The notes: a model not told the origin generated them from the letters alone. A stretch of 64,000 bases of DNA from Streptomyces jeddahensis (GCF_001642995.1 NZ_LOHS01000086.1:62001-126000); one strand, 5' to 3'. Positions 1 through 9,324 are shown, counted from the first letter of the stretch. Numbers and translations are program-made.

Positions 1-362
1 TGGTGACGACGCCGAACGCCGAGTACAACGTGCGCTGGGAGACCCTCCCGGCCGGGCACGTCCGCCACGGCGACCACCGCTTCGAGTGGACGCGCGAGGA
101 GTTCCGCGGCTGGGCGGGCCGGGTGGCCGAGCGGCACGGGTACGAGGTGGAGTTCGCGCCCGTCGGCCCGGACGACCCCGAGGTGGGGCCGCCCACGCAG
201 ATGGCCACGTTCCGTTTGAAGACCTTGAAGACCTTGAAGAGCTCGAAGACCTTGAAGAGCTCGACGACGTCGGAGACCGGGGCCGAGTCCCCGAAGAACA
301 CCGCACGACCGGCCGAGGACACCCCCCAGGACGCGGACGCGAAGGAGGCGAATGCCGCATGA
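1..362 (+). CDS. hen1: 3'-terminal RNA ribose 2'-O-methyltransferase Hen1, C-terminal part (cut by window start)
   Basis: Only the last ~119 codons are in the window; the frame is open to the left edge, so the GTG at 3 is probably internal. Bacterial Hen1 puts a 2'-O-methyl on the 3' end of a broken RNA before Pnkp seals it. The visible part has the conserved end of the methyltransferase domain: EYNVRWE, RHGDHRFEWTREEF with its histidines, then GPPTQMATFRL. After this the protein ends in a low-complexity Lys/Thr/Ser tail coded by 9-bp repeats. The stop overlaps the pnkp start by 4 bp (ATGA), so the two are translationally coupled, as in other Pnkp/Hen1 cassettes. Upstream domains cannot be judged here. 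Confidence 0.85.
   Translation, partial: VTTPNAEYNVRWETLPAGHVRHGDHRFEWTREEFRGWAGRVAERHGYEVEFAPVGPDDPEVGPPTQMATFRLKTLKTLKSSKTLKSSTTSETGAESPKNTARPAEDTPQDADAKEANAA
216..269 (+). repeat. In-frame 9-bp tandem repeats in the hen1 tail
   Basis: Six units of 9 bp (ttgaagacc, ttgaagacc, ttgaagagc, tcgaagacc, ttgaagagc, tcgacgacg) lie in register with the codons and encode Leu-Lys-Thr-like triplets. They follow directly on the folded domain and make a basic tail. They are AT-richer than their surroundings, which suggests recent slippage expansion. Confidence 0.8.
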
Positions 363-2944
363 CACACCAGAACGAGCAGGGCACCGGCGCCGCCGGCGGG
401 GGCCCGCGCATCCTGGGCGTGACCGACCTGTCCCTCGTGGTCCTCGTCGGAGCCTCCGGGTCGGGCAAGTCCACCTTCGCGCGCAGGCACTTCAGGCCCA
501 CCGAGATCATCTCCTCGGACTTCTGCCGGGGCCTGGTCGCCGACGACGAGAACGACCAGAGCGCCAGCAAGGACGCCTTCGACGTCCTGCACTACATCGC
601 GGGCAAGCGGCTCGCGGCCGGCCGGCTCACTGTCGTCGACGCGACGAGCGTGCAGCAGGAGAGCCGTAAGCAGCTGATCCAGCTGGCCCGGCAGTACGAC
701 GTGCTGCCGATCGCCATCGTCCTCGACGTGCCCGAGGAGGTGTGCGCCGAGCGGAACGCGGCCCGCGCCGACCGGGCCGGCATGCCGCGTCGCGTCATCC
801 AGCGGCACATCCGCGAACTGCGCCGTTCGCTCAGGCACCTGGAGCGCGAGGGCTTCCGCAAGGTGTACATACTGCGCGGCGTCGAGCAGGTCGAGGCGGC
901 GCAGGTCGTACGGGAGCGGCGCTTCAACGACCTCACGCACCTCACCGGACCGTTCGACGTCATCGGCGATGTCCACGGCTGCAGCTCCGAGCTGGAGGCG
1001 CTCCTCGGCAAGCTCGGTTACGTCGACGGCGTCCACCCCGAGGGCCGTACCGCCGTCTTCGTCGGCGACCTCGTGGACCGCGGCCCGGACACACCCGGCG
1101 TGCTACGGCGCGTGATGTCCATGACCGCGTCCGGCAACGCCCTGTGCGTGCCCGGAAACCACGAGAACAAGCTCGGGCGTTGGCTGAAGGGCAGAAAGGT
1201 CCAGCACACGCACGGTCTGGCGGAGACCATCGAGCAGCTCGAGGGGGAGAGCGAGGAGTTCAGGCAGCAGGTCGCGGAGTTCATCGACGGGCTCGTCAGT
1301 CACTATGTGCTCGACGGCGCCCGGCTCGTCGTGAGCCACGCGGGCCTGCCGGAGAAGTACCACGGCCGTACGTCGGGCCGGGTCCGGTCGCACGCGCTGT
1401 ACGGCGACACGACGGGCGAGACCGACGAGTTCGGGCTGCCCGTGCGCTACCCGTGGGCCGAGGACTACCGCGGCCGCGCCGCAGTGGTCTACGGCCACAC
1501 ACCCGTGCCCACCGCCACCTGGCTCAACAACACGATCTGCCTCGACACCGGCGTGGTGTTCGGCGGCAAGCTCACCGCCCTGCGCTGGCCGGAGCGGGAG
1601 CTGGTCGACGTACCGGCCGAGAAGGTCTGGTACGAGCCGGCCAAGCCGCTGGCGACCGAGGCGCCGGGCGGGCACGAGGGACGGCCGCTGGACCTGGCCG
1701 ACGTGCACGGCCGACGGGTCGTGGAGACCCGGTACGCCGGTCGCGTCTCGGTGCGTGAGGAGAACGCGGCCGCGGCGCTCGAGGTCGTGAGCCGGTTCGC
1801 CGTCGACCCGAGGCTGATGCCGTATCTGCCGCCGACGATGGCGCCGACGGCGACCTCGCGCGTCGACGGCTACCTGGAGCATCCGGCGGAGGCCTTCGCG
1901 CAGTACGCAGCCGACGGGGTCGGGCGGGTCGTGTGCGAGGAGAAGCACATGGGCTCGCGTGCGGTGGCACTGGTGTGCCGGGACGCGGACGTGGCGCGCG
2001 AGCGCTTCGGAGCGACGGCCGCCACGGGTGAGACAGGCGTGACCGGCTCCCTCTACACCCGTACCGGCCGCCCCTTCTTCGACGACGCTGCCGTCACCGA
2101 GGAGATCCTCGGGCGGCTGCGCACCGCCGTGACCCAGGCCGGGCTGTGGGAGGAACTGGAGACCGACTGGCTGCTGCTCGACGCCGAGTTGATGCCCTGG
2201 TCGCTCAAGGCGTCCGGGCTGCTGCGCACGCAGTACGCGGCCGTGGGCGCCGCCTCCGGCGCCGTCTTCCCCGATGCGCTCGCCGTCCTGGAGGCGGCCG
2301 CGGCGCGCGGGGCCGAGGTGGGCGATCTCCTCGCCAGGCAGCGGGAAAGGGCCGCAGACGCCGCCGCGTTCACGGACGCGTACCGGCGCTACTGCTGGAG
2401 GACCGACGGTCTGGAGGGCGTGCGCCTGGCGCCGTTCCAGATCCTCGCCGTCCAGGGCCGGAGCCTGGCCGCGCTGCCGCACGACGAGCAGTTGGCGCTG
2501 ATCGACCGAATGGTCGAGCACGACGGCAGCGGCCTGCTGGGGGCCACCCGCAGGCTCTTCGTGGACACCGGCGACCCGGCGTCCCTCCAGGCGGGCACCG
2601 ACTGGTGGCTGGAGATGACCGGCCGCGGCGGCGAGGGCATGGTCGTCAAGCCCGTCGAGGCCCTGGTCCGCGACGGGCAGGGCAGGCTGGTGCAGCCGGG
2701 CGTCAAGTGCCGCGGCCGCGAGTACCTGCGGATCATCTACGGTCCCGAGTACACGCGCCCCGACAACCTGGAGCGGCTCCGCAGTCGCTTCCTCGGCCAC
2801 AAGCGCTCCCTCGCGCTGCGCGAGTACGCGCTCGGGCTCGAGGCCCTGGACCGCCTCGCGGCGGGCGAGCCGCTGTGGCGGGTCCACGAGGCGGTGTTCG
2901 CGGTGCTCGCCCTGGAGTCGGAGCCGGTGGACCCACGTCTGTGA
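359..2944 (+). CDS. pnkp: Polynucleotide kinase-phosphatase Pnkp (RNA repair)
   Basis: 861 residues, the usual three-domain size. The N-terminal 5'-OH polynucleotide kinase has the P-loop GASGSGKS at about residues 31-38. The middle metallophosphoesterase domain has DVHGCSSELEALL from residue 204, then GDLVDRGPD and GNHEN, and is the 2',3'-phosphatase. The C-terminal ligase-like adenylyltransferase has motif I KHMGSR with the nucleophile Lys near residue 529. Known role: it heals the ends of ribotoxin-cut RNA and seals them with Hen1. The ATG at 359 is chosen because it overlaps the hen1 stop and places the P-loop near the N-terminus; an upstream start at 86 would overlap hen1 needlessly. A cytoplasmic role is expected. 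Confidence 0.92.
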   Translation: MTHQNEQGTGAAGGGPRILGVTDLSLVVLVGASGSGKSTFARRHFRPTEIISSDFCRGLVADDENDQSASKDAFDVLHYIAGKRLAAGRLTVVDATSVQQESRKQLIQLARQYDVLPIAIVLDVPEEVCAERNAARADRAGMPRRVIQRHIRELRRSLRHLEREGFRKVYILRGVEQVEAAQVVRERRFNDLTHLTGPFDVIGDVHGCSSELEALLGKLGYVDGVHPEGRTAVFVGDLVDRGPDTPGVLRRVMSMTASGNALCVPGNHENKLGRWLKGRKVQHTHGLAETIEQLEGESEEFRQQVAEFIDGLVSHYVLDGARLVVSHAGLPEKYHGRTSGRVRSHALYGDTTGETDEFGLPVRYPWAEDYRGRAAVVYGHTPVPTATWLNNTICLDTGVVFGGKLTALRWPERELVDVPAEKVWYEPAKPLATEAPGGHEGRPLDLADVHGRRVVETRYAGRVSVREENAAAALEVVSRFAVDPRLMPYLPPTMAPTATSRVDGYLEHPAEAFAQYAADGVGRVVCEEKHMGSRAVALVCRDADVARERFGATAATGETGVTGSLYTRTGRPFFDDAAVTEEILGRLRTAVTQAGLWEELETDWLLLDAELMPWSLKASGLLRTQYAAVGAASGAVFPDALAVLEAAAARGAEVGDLLARQRERAADAAAFTDAYRRYCWRTDGLEGVRLAPFQILAVQGRSLAALPHDEQLALIDRMVEHDGSGLLGATRRLFVDTGDPASLQAGTDWWLEMTGRGGEGMVVKPVEALVRDGQGRLVQPGVKCRGREYLRIIYGPEYTRPDNLERLRSRFLGHKRSLALREYALGLEALDRLAAGEPLWRVHEAVFAVLALESEPVDPRL

Positions 2945-3057
2945 CAGCCCGGCCCGCCTGTGACAGCCCGGCTGCCCCTGCCTCCCGCGTGGCGCAGGGA
3001 ACCGCTGACCGCTGCAAACGAGGGGTGAAGGGGTGGCCGAGCGGTCAGGATGAGGGC

Positions 3058-4296
3058 ATGGGATTCCATGTCGACTCCGAGGCCGGACGGCTGCGGCGCG
3101 TCATCCTGCACCGCCCCGATCTGGAGCTCAAGCGGCTCACTCCGAGCAACAAGGACGCGCTGCTGTTCGACGACGTGCTGTGGGTGCGCAGGGCCCGGCA
3201 GGAGCACGACGGGTTCGCCGACGTGCTCCGCGACCGCGGCGTGACGGTCCACCTCTTCGGCGACCTGCTCACCGAGACCCTCGACGTCCCGGCGGCCCGG
3301 AACCTCGTACTGGACCGGGTCTTCGACGAGAAGGAGTACGGACCGCTGGCCACGGACCATCTGCGGGCGGCGTTCGAGACGATGGGCTCGGCCGAGCTCA
3401 CCGCGGCGCTGGTCGGCGGGATGACCAAGCGGGAGTTCCTGGAGCGGCACCCGGAGCCCACGTCCGTGCGCTTCCACGTCATGGAGCTCGACGACTTCCT
3501 GCTCCACCCGCTGCCCAACCACCTCTTCACGCGGGACACTTCGGCCTGGATCTACGACGGCGTTTCGATCAACGCGATGCGCTGGCCCGCCCGGCAGCGC
3601 GAGACGGTGCACTTCGAGGCGATCTACCGGCACCACCCGCTGTTCCACGCCGACCGGGCAGGCCCCTTCCACATATGGTCGGAGGGGCAGTACGACTATC
3701 CGTCGACCATCGAGGGCGGCGACGTCCTGGTGATCGGCAACGGCGCCGTGCTCATCGGCATGAGCGAGCGGACAACCCCGCAGGCCGTCGAGATGCTGGC
3801 GCACAAGCTGTTCGCCGCCGGGTCGGCACAGACGATCGTGGCGCTCGACATGCCCAAGCGGCGCGCGCTCATGCACCTCGACACCGTCATGACGATGATC
3901 GACGGCGATACGTTCACCCAGTACGCCGGACTGGGGATGCTCCGCTCGTACACGATCGAGCCCGGCGTCGACGGCCGGGAGCTGAAGGTCACCGACCATC
4001 CGCCGGAGCACATGCACCGGGCGATCGCCGCGGCCCTCGGACTGAGCGAGATCCGTGTGCTGACCGCCACACAGGACGTGCACTCCGCCGAGCGCGAGCA
4101 GTGGGACGACGGCTGCAACGTCCTCGCCGTCGAGCCGGGCGTGGTGATCGCCTACGAGCGGAACTCCACGACAAATACCCACCTGCGCAAACAGGGCATC
4201 GAGGTCATAGAGATACGAGGGAGCGAGCTGGGCCGGGGGCGCGGCGGGCCGCGGTGCATGAGCTGTCCGGTGGAGCGGGACGCTGTGGCCGGGTAG
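3058..4296 (+). CDS. arcA: Arginine deiminase
   Basis: 412 residues, full length for the family. It hydrolyses L-arginine to citrulline and ammonia. Visible family motifs are LFTRDTSAWI, IEGGDVLVIG, ALMHLDTV and the C-terminal RCMSCPVERD, in which Cys403 is the expected nucleophile. The ATG at 3058 follows a purine-rich stretch and matches the usual N-terminus (MGFHVDSEAGRLRRVILH). The next gene is a carbamoyltransferase and the one after it an amino acid permease, so this is an arginine deiminase pathway group. No carbamate kinase gene is in the window. Confidence 0.93.
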   Translation: MGFHVDSEAGRLRRVILHRPDLELKRLTPSNKDALLFDDVLWVRRARQEHDGFADVLRDRGVTVHLFGDLLTETLDVPAARNLVLDRVFDEKEYGPLATDHLRAAFETMGSAELTAALVGGMTKREFLERHPEPTSVRFHVMELDDFLLHPLPNHLFTRDTSAWIYDGVSINAMRWPARQRETVHFEAIYRHHPLFHADRAGPFHIWSEGQYDYPSTIEGGDVLVIGNGAVLIGMSERTTPQAVEMLAHKLFAAGSAQTIVALDMPKRRALMHLDTVMTMIDGDTFTQYAGLGMLRSYTIEPGVDGRELKVTDHPPEHMHRAIAAALGLSEIRVLTATQDVHSAEREQWDDGCNVLAVEPGVVIAYERNSTTNTHLRKQGIEVIEIRGSELGRGRGGPRCMSCPVERDAVAG

Positions 4297-4340
4297 TACC
4301 TGCGGCGCACCGCACGTGCACCGTGACCGACCGCGCAGGT

Positions 4341-4370
4341 CGCATAGAAATGTTGACGATCGTATAGACT
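4341..4370 (+). promoter_or_regulatory. AT-rich possible promoter/operator ahead of argF
   Basis: The arcA-argF gap has an AT-rich island with two direct repeats CG(C/T)ATAGA at 4341-4348 and 4361-4368, exactly 20 bp apart, and TTGACG between them at 4353. The helical-period spacing would suit a regulator such as ArgR, but the match to a known ARG box is poor. Confidence 0.3.
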
Positions 4371-4408
4371 TCCATGGTTCCCGTATCCGTACACCCAGGA
4401 GAGCTTCC

Positions 4409-5416
4409 ATGGCGACAGTCCCGACCGGTCTCACCGGCCGCCACTTCCTCAAGGAGCTGGACTTCACCGCCGCGGAGTTCAGGAGCCTGATCGACCTGGC
4501 CGCCGAGCTCAAGGCGGCCAAGAAGGCGGGGACCGAGACCCGGCACCTGACCGGCCGGAACATCGCCCTGATCTTCGAGAAGACCTCGACACGTACGCGC
4601 TGCGCCTTCGAGGTGGCGGCCGCGGACCAGGGTGCGTCGACGACGTATCTGGACCCCTCCGGCTCGCAGATCGGGCACAAGGAGTCGGTGAAGGACACGG
4701 CGCGCGTGCTCGGCCGGATGTTCGACGCCATCGAGTACCGCGGGGACAGCCAGGCGAACGTCGAGGACCTCGCGCAGTACGCCGGAGTGCCCGTCTACAA
4801 CGGCCTCACCGACGACTGGCACCCCACCCAGATGCTCGCCGACGTGCTCACCATGACCGAGCACAGCAGCAAGCCCCTGGAGCGGATCGCCTTCGCCTAC
4901 CTCGGCGACGCCCGCTTCAACATGGGCAACTCCTACCTGGTCACCGGCGCGCTGCTCGGCATGGACGTACGGATCGTCGCCCCGAAGTCGTACTGGCCTG
5001 CCGAGGAGATCGTCACCGAGGCCCAGCGGCTCGCCGAGACCTCGGGCGCCCGCATCACGCTCACCGAGGACGTCGCCGAGGGCGTGCAGGGCGCCGACTT
5101 CGTCGCGACCGACGTGTGGGTGTCCATGGGCGAGCCCAAGGAGGTCTGGGACGAGCGCATCACGGCCCTCGCGCCGTATGCCGTGACGATGGACGTGCTG
5201 CGCGCGACCGGCAACCCCGACGTGAAGTTCCTGCACTGCCTGCCGGCCTTCCACGACCTGGGCACCAAGGTCGGCCGCGAGATCCACGAGCGCCATGGCC
5301 TGGACTCCCTCGAGGTCACCGACGAGGTCTTCGAGTCCGAGCACTCGGTCGTCTTCGACGAGGCCGAGAACCGGCTGCACACCATCAAGGCGGTGCTCGT
5401 CGCGACGCTTGCCTGA
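4409..5416 (+). CDS. argF: Ornithine carbamoyltransferase (catabolic context)
   Basis: 335 residues, standard length. It interconverts citrulline and phosphate with ornithine and carbamoyl phosphate. The carbamoyl-phosphate motif STRTR (in EKTSTRTRCAF), DDWHPTQMLAD and HCLPAFHD are all present. The ATG at 4409 is preceded by AGGAGAG. It lies 112 bp after arcA in the same direction, so a catabolic role (arcB-type) together with arginine deiminase is likely. Sequence alone does not separate catabolic from anabolic enzymes. Confidence 0.92.
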   Translation: MATVPTGLTGRHFLKELDFTAAEFRSLIDLAAELKAAKKAGTETRHLTGRNIALIFEKTSTRTRCAFEVAAADQGASTTYLDPSGSQIGHKESVKDTARVLGRMFDAIEYRGDSQANVEDLAQYAGVPVYNGLTDDWHPTQMLADVLTMTEHSSKPLERIAFAYLGDARFNMGNSYLVTGALLGMDVRIVAPKSYWPAEEIVTEAQRLAETSGARITLTEDVAEGVQGADFVATDVWVSMGEPKEVWDERITALAPYAVTMDVLRATGNPDVKFLHCLPAFHDLGTKVGREIHERHGLDSLEVTDEVFESEHSVVFDEAENRLHTIKAVLVATLA

Positions 5417-5546
5417 GCCGTTACCCTGAGCCCTTCGCATCACCAGTACCACCGGTACCACCGGCAGGCCGGGACCACCCTTCCCGTGCCCGCTGCCGCG
5501 CGGCCCACCCCGTCGCGCACAGCACCACCAGAAACGAGAACCACCC

Positions 5547-7061
5547 ATGGCCCGTCCACGCCCCTCTGGAGCAGGACTCCGCATCAAGTCCCCCGAACGC
5601 CTCGTCGCCGAATCGGGGGCGGACCTCGAAGGCCATGGCCTGAAGCGCACCATGGGGCTGTTCCAGCTTGTGTGCTTCGGTGTCGGCGCGGTCGTCGGCA
5701 CCGGCATCTTCGTCGGCCTGTCCGACACGGTCGCCGAAGCCGGTCCGGCCGTCGTCATCTCCTTCGTGCTGGCCGCGATCACCTGTGTCTTCACGGCCTT
5801 CTCCTTCGCCGAGCTGGGCGGCGCGATCCCGGTGTCCGGCTCGTCCTACTCCTTCGCCTACGCCACCCTCGGTGAGCGCATGGCGTTCCTCGTGGGCTGG
5901 TGCCTGCTCCTGGAGTACGGCGTGTCGGTCTCCGCGGTCGCCGTCGGCTGGGGCCAATACCTCAACGAGCTGCTGAACAGCCTCATCGGCTGGGAGCTGC
6001 CCGGGGCCCTCGCGAACCCGCCCGGTGACGGCGGCGTCGTGAACGTCCCCGCCGTGATCGTGATGGTGCTCGCCGCGCTGCTCCTGGTGCGCGGCATGCG
6101 CGAGAGCGCACGGGCCACCGCCGCCATGGCCGTCCTGAAGATCGCCATCCTGGTGCTGTTCTGCGGCATCGCCTTCACCGCCTACCAGCAGGGCAACCTC
6201 TCCGACTTCGCGCCCTTCGGCCTCGCGGGCATCACCTCGGGCGCCTCGCTGGCCTTCTTCTCGTACATCGGCTTCGACGCCATCACCACGGCCGGTGAGG
6301 AGGTCAAGAACCCGCGGCGCAACATCCCGCTCGCGATCCTGATCTGCCTTGGCATCGTCACCGTGCTGTACTGCCTGGTCGCGGTCGCCGCGATCGGAGC
6401 CTTCTCCGCCGACGGCGTGGCCGAGACGCCCGCCGCGCTCTCGCTGATCGTCAACGAGGTCACCGGCTCGACCGTCGGCGGCGCCGTCATCGCCTTCGGC
6501 GCGGTCGTCGCGATCGCCTCGGTCGTGCTCGCCGTGATGTACGGGCAGACCCGCATCCTGATGTCGATGTCCCGCGACGGCCTCATCCCGCGCGTCTTCG
6601 AGCGGATCTCCCCGAAGACGTCCACGCCGGTCGCAGGCACCTGGATCGTCGCCGTCGTCTTCGCGATCCCCGCGGCCGTCGTGCCGCTCGACGCGATCAT
6701 GAACCTGACGACCATCGGCACGCTCGCCGTCATGGCCGTCGTCAACTTCGCCGTGATCGCGCTGCGCCGCAGCCGCCCGCAGCTGAAGCGCAGCTTCCGG
6801 GTGCCGTTCTACCCGGTCAGCCCTCTGCTGGGCATCGGCTTCTGCGTGTATCTGATGTACGGCACCGGGGTCGAGACCTGGGTGCAGTTCGCCGTGTTCC
6901 TGGCGGTGGGGGTGCTGGTGTACGCCGGGTACGGGCGCCGCCACTCGAGGTACGGGGCGGACGGCGCCTCGGCGGAGGCGGAGCCGGAGTCGGTGGCCGG
7001 GCCGGGCGGCGAGCCGGAGGCTACGCAGGCCGCCGCTGCTGAGGCACCGCGGGGAGCCTGA
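5547..7061 (+). CDS. APC-superfamily amino acid permease (cationic amino acid transporter type)
   Basis: 504 residues with about 12 hydrophobic segments between residues ~25 and ~455, then a charged Glu/Ala-rich cytoplasmic tail. The N-terminal consensus GVGAVVGTGIFVGL and the FFSYIGFDAITTAGEEVKNP loop are typical of the CAT/YfnA branch of APC transporters. It is third in the arcA-argF group, so arginine/ornithine uptake or exchange is a fair inference but is not proved. The last 41 bp overlap, tail to tail, the ATPase-fold gene on the other strand. Confidence 0.85.
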   Translation: MARPRPSGAGLRIKSPERLVAESGADLEGHGLKRTMGLFQLVCFGVGAVVGTGIFVGLSDTVAEAGPAVVISFVLAAITCVFTAFSFAELGGAIPVSGSSYSFAYATLGERMAFLVGWCLLLEYGVSVSAVAVGWGQYLNELLNSLIGWELPGALANPPGDGGVVNVPAVIVMVLAALLLVRGMRESARATAAMAVLKIAILVLFCGIAFTAYQQGNLSDFAPFGLAGITSGASLAFFSYIGFDAITTAGEEVKNPRRNIPLAILICLGIVTVLYCLVAVAAIGAFSADGVAETPAALSLIVNEVTGSTVGGAVIAFGAVVAIASVVLAVMYGQTRILMSMSRDGLIPRVFERISPKTSTPVAGTWIVAVVFAIPAAVVPLDAIMNLTTIGTLAVMAVVNFAVIALRRSRPQLKRSFRVPFYPVSPLLGIGFCVYLMYGTGVETWVQFAVFLAVGVLVYAGYGRRHSRYGADGASAEAEPESVAGPGGEPEATQAAAAEAPRGA

Positions 7062-7548
7062 ACCAGACCGCCTTGCCGGTCTCGGTGGGGCGGTGACCGC
7101 ACGACGAGCTCAGGGCGCGGATCAGCAGCAGACCGCGCCCGTGCTCCTGCCACGGGTCCGGCGGCTCGACGGGGGCCGGCTGGGTGAGCTGAGTGGGAGG
7201 CGCGGGCTCTGCGTCGTGGACCTCGACCTGGCAGCCGGTGGGCAGCAGCTCCACGACGAGCTCGATGGGGCCCCGGCCGTCGGTGTGCTCCACCGCGTTC
7301 GCGACCAGTTCGGCCGTGAGCAGCTCCGCGGTGTCGGTTTCCGCCGCGCAGCACTCGATGTCGGCGAAGGCGTTACGGACCAGGGCACGGGCGACCGGCA
7401 CGGCTGCGGCACTGTGCGGCAGCGCGATGCGCCAGGAGGCGGCGGCAGGGCTGGATGCGGCGTAATCGTGCACGGTTGAGTCCGTTCGCGAGCAGGTGTT
7501 CCGGTGTCGTCCTGCTTTCAACCGTATGAATGGTAAGGGGTGGGTCAT
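7021..7548 (-). CDS. ATP-binding protein of the HATPase_c (anti-sigma/RsbW-like) family
   Basis: 175 residues. It has the GHKL-ATPase N box ELVANAVEHTDG and the G box EHGRGLLLIRALSSSCG, and ends in WFRLP. It lacks any histidine-kinase dimerisation domain. Proteins of this size are very numerous in Streptomyces and usually act as small serine-kinase-like anti-sigma regulators; the partner cannot be read from the context. ATG 7548 gives the longest form. A GTG at 7473 would drop a poorly conserved 25-residue leader and is a serious alternative, since neither start has a good ribosome-binding site. Confidence 0.8.
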   Translation of the reverse strand: MTHPLPFIRLKAGRHRNTCSRTDSTVHDYAASSPAAASWRIALPHSAAAVPVARALVRNAFADIECCAAETDTAELLTAELVANAVEHTDGRGPIELVVELLPTGCQVEVHDAEPAPPTQLTQPAPVEPPDPWQEHGRGLLLIRALSSSCGHRPTETGKAVWFRLPAVPQQRRPA

Positions 7549-7630
7549 CAGAGGTTTTGGTCAGGTCTCTGTAGGACGTACGGCCCTGTTTCCGGTACCC
7601 CTTCGGCTCGTGCGTTGTTTATGGGCCGTG

Positions 7631-7663
7631 GCCGGTGCGCCCCGCCGGCAGGGGCGCACCGGC
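7631..7663 (-). terminator. Hairpin terminator of the sulfur/sulfotransferase operon
   Basis: A perfect 13-bp inverted repeat (gccggtgcgcccc / ggggcgcaccggc) with a 7-nt loop starts 27 nt beyond the ssuC stop. There is no clear U-tract, as is normal for Streptomyces terminators. Confidence 0.75.
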
Positions 7664-7689
7664 TCACGTCGAACCCGTGAGGACCCGGC

Positions 7690-8565
7690 TCACTTCGGAC
7701 CCGTGAGGCCCCGATCGCGCAGTACCCGCCGCTCGATCGGGCCGAAGATCAGCGCCTCCACCAGCACGCCGATCGCCAGGATCACGATCACCGCGGCCAC
7801 GATCAGTGTGAAGCTCGCGCTCTCCTTGCCCGCGTTCAGGACCTGCCCGACCCCCGGCAGAGGCGTCGCGGTGATCAGTTCGGCCGTCATCAGGGCCCGC
7901 CAGCCGAAGGTCCAGCCCTGCCGGAGAGCCGAGACCAGTCCGGGCAGCGCGGCCGGCAGCAGGACCTTGCGCACGGCGCGTAGCCCCGTCGCGCCCATCG
8001 TCACGCCCGCCCGCCGCAGCAGCGGCGGAATCTGGTCCAGAGCGCTGGCCAGCCCCATCGAGATCGACGGCACGGCGCCGAGCAGGACGACCGCGTACAC
8101 GGCCGACTCCGACTCGCCGAGCGCGATCACCGCCAGCGGCACCAGCGCGGCCGCGGGCAGCGACTGGAACGCGGACAGGACGGGCGCGATGACGGTACGG
8201 ACCAGTGCGTACCGGTACACAAGCAGGCCCAGCGGGGCGCCCACCAGCACCGAGGCGGCGAAACCGAACACGCAGCGCTCCAGGCTGTGCCCCAGCGCGG
8301 GCAGCAGCGTGCCGTCGCGCCACAGATCGCCGAGCTCCCCGGCCACCGACGCCGGTGACGGCAGCGTGGACAGGACGTCCAGCGCGTACGCCAGCTGCCA
8401 CACCACCAGCACGAAGACGATCGCGGCCAGCGGCGCCACCGCCTTCTTCGCGGCGCGGCGCGCGGCGGGAGCGGACGGCGACTCCAGGGCGTCGAGGCCC
8501 GAGGAGATGTCGTCCCCGCCACCGGGGGAGGCCGCGTCGGCGCGTTTCAGGTCAGTGGCGGGCAT
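7690..8565 (-). CDS. ssuC: ABC transporter permease, SsuC/nitrate-sulfonate-taurine type
   Basis: 291 residues from ATG 8565, which overlaps the end of ssuB by 14 bp; an in-frame ATG six codons upstream is possible. It has about six hydrophobic segments and the binding-protein-dependent permease loop, seen as GATGLRAVRKVLLPAALPG, that contacts the ATPase. The family imports aliphatic sulfonates, taurine, nitrate or similar oxyanions. It is the last gene of an eight-gene operon that also makes PAPS, so a sulfur oxyanion or sulfonate is the likely substrate. No periplasmic-type binding protein is encoded in the operon, which is unusual for this family. Confidence 0.85.
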   Translation of the reverse strand: MPATDLKRADAASPGGGDDISSGLDALESPSAPAARRAAKKAVAPLAAIVFVLVVWQLAYALDVLSTLPSPASVAGELGDLWRDGTLLPALGHSLERCVFGFAASVLVGAPLGLLVYRYALVRTVIAPVLSAFQSLPAAALVPLAVIALGESESAVYAVVLLGAVPSISMGLASALDQIPPLLRRAGVTMGATGLRAVRKVLLPAALPGLVSALRQGWTFGWRALMTAELITATPLPGVGQVLNAGKESASFTLIVAAVIVILAIGVLVEALIFGPIERRVLRDRGLTGPK

Positions 8566-9319
8566 GGCGGCGGATCTCCTCACGCAGATGTCCGGTGATC
8601 TCGAGGGACAGCTCGGCGACGTCGTGGTCCTCGATACGACGCGGGTACGGGATGCCGACCTGCCACTCGCGGGCGATCCGGCCGGGCCGCGACGAGAGCA
8701 GGACGACCCGCTGCCCCAGCCGGACCGCTTCCCGGACGTTGTGCGTGACGAAGATGACGCTCAGCCTGCGCTTCTCCCAGACGTCGGTCAGCACCTCGTG
8801 CAGGACGTCGCGGGTGATGGCGTCGAGCGCGGCGAACGGCTCGTCCATCAGCAGGAGCTGGCTGCCCTGCGCGAGAGCGCGCGCCAGCGCCACGCGCTGC
8901 CGCATACCGCCCGACATCTCGTGGATGCGCTTGCCGTGGGCGCCCGACAGCCGTACGAGAGCGAGCAGCCGTTCGGCCTCCGCACGTCGTTCCTTTCGGT
9001 CCAACCCGCCTAGCTCCAGGGCGAGTTCGACGTTTCCACCGGCCGTCAGCCACGGGAACAGCGCATGCTCCTGGAACATCAGCGCGGGCCGGGCGGCGCC
9101 GGCCGTCACCGTGCCCGCGGTCGGCCGGTCGAGGCCCGCCGCCAGGTTGAGCAGCGTCGACTTGCCGCAGCCGGAGGCGCCGAGGAGGCAGACGAACTCG
9201 CCCTCGGCCACATCGAGGTCGATGCGGTCCAGGACGAGCGCGTCGCCGAACCTCTTGGTGGCTCCCGCCAGTCGTACGGCCGGCGCGGCGGCCGCCCGGG
9301 TAACAGACGTGCTGGTCAC
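8552..9319 (-). CDS. ssuB: ABC transporter ATP-binding protein, SsuB type
   Basis: 255 residues. Walker A is GASGCGKST, the Q-loop MFQEHALFPW, the signature MSGGMRQR, Walker B LLLMDEPFAALD, and the H-loop THN. It pairs with the SsuC-like permease whose start it overlaps. It begins 5 bp after the cysN stop, so it belongs to the cys operon. The substrate is inferred only from the family and the sulfur context. Confidence 0.88.
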   Translation of the reverse strand: MTSTSVTRAAAAPAVRLAGATKRFGDALVLDRIDLDVAEGEFVCLLGASGCGKSTLLNLAAGLDRPTAGTVTAGAARPALMFQEHALFPWLTAGGNVELALELGGLDRKERRAEAERLLALVRLSGAHGKRIHEMSGGMRQRVALARALAQGSQLLLMDEPFAALDAITRDVLHEVLTDVWEKRRLSVIFVTHNVREAVRLGQRVVLLSSRPGRIAREWQVGIPYPRRIEDHDVAELSLEITGHLREEIRRHARH

Positions 9320-9324
9320 TCAGG

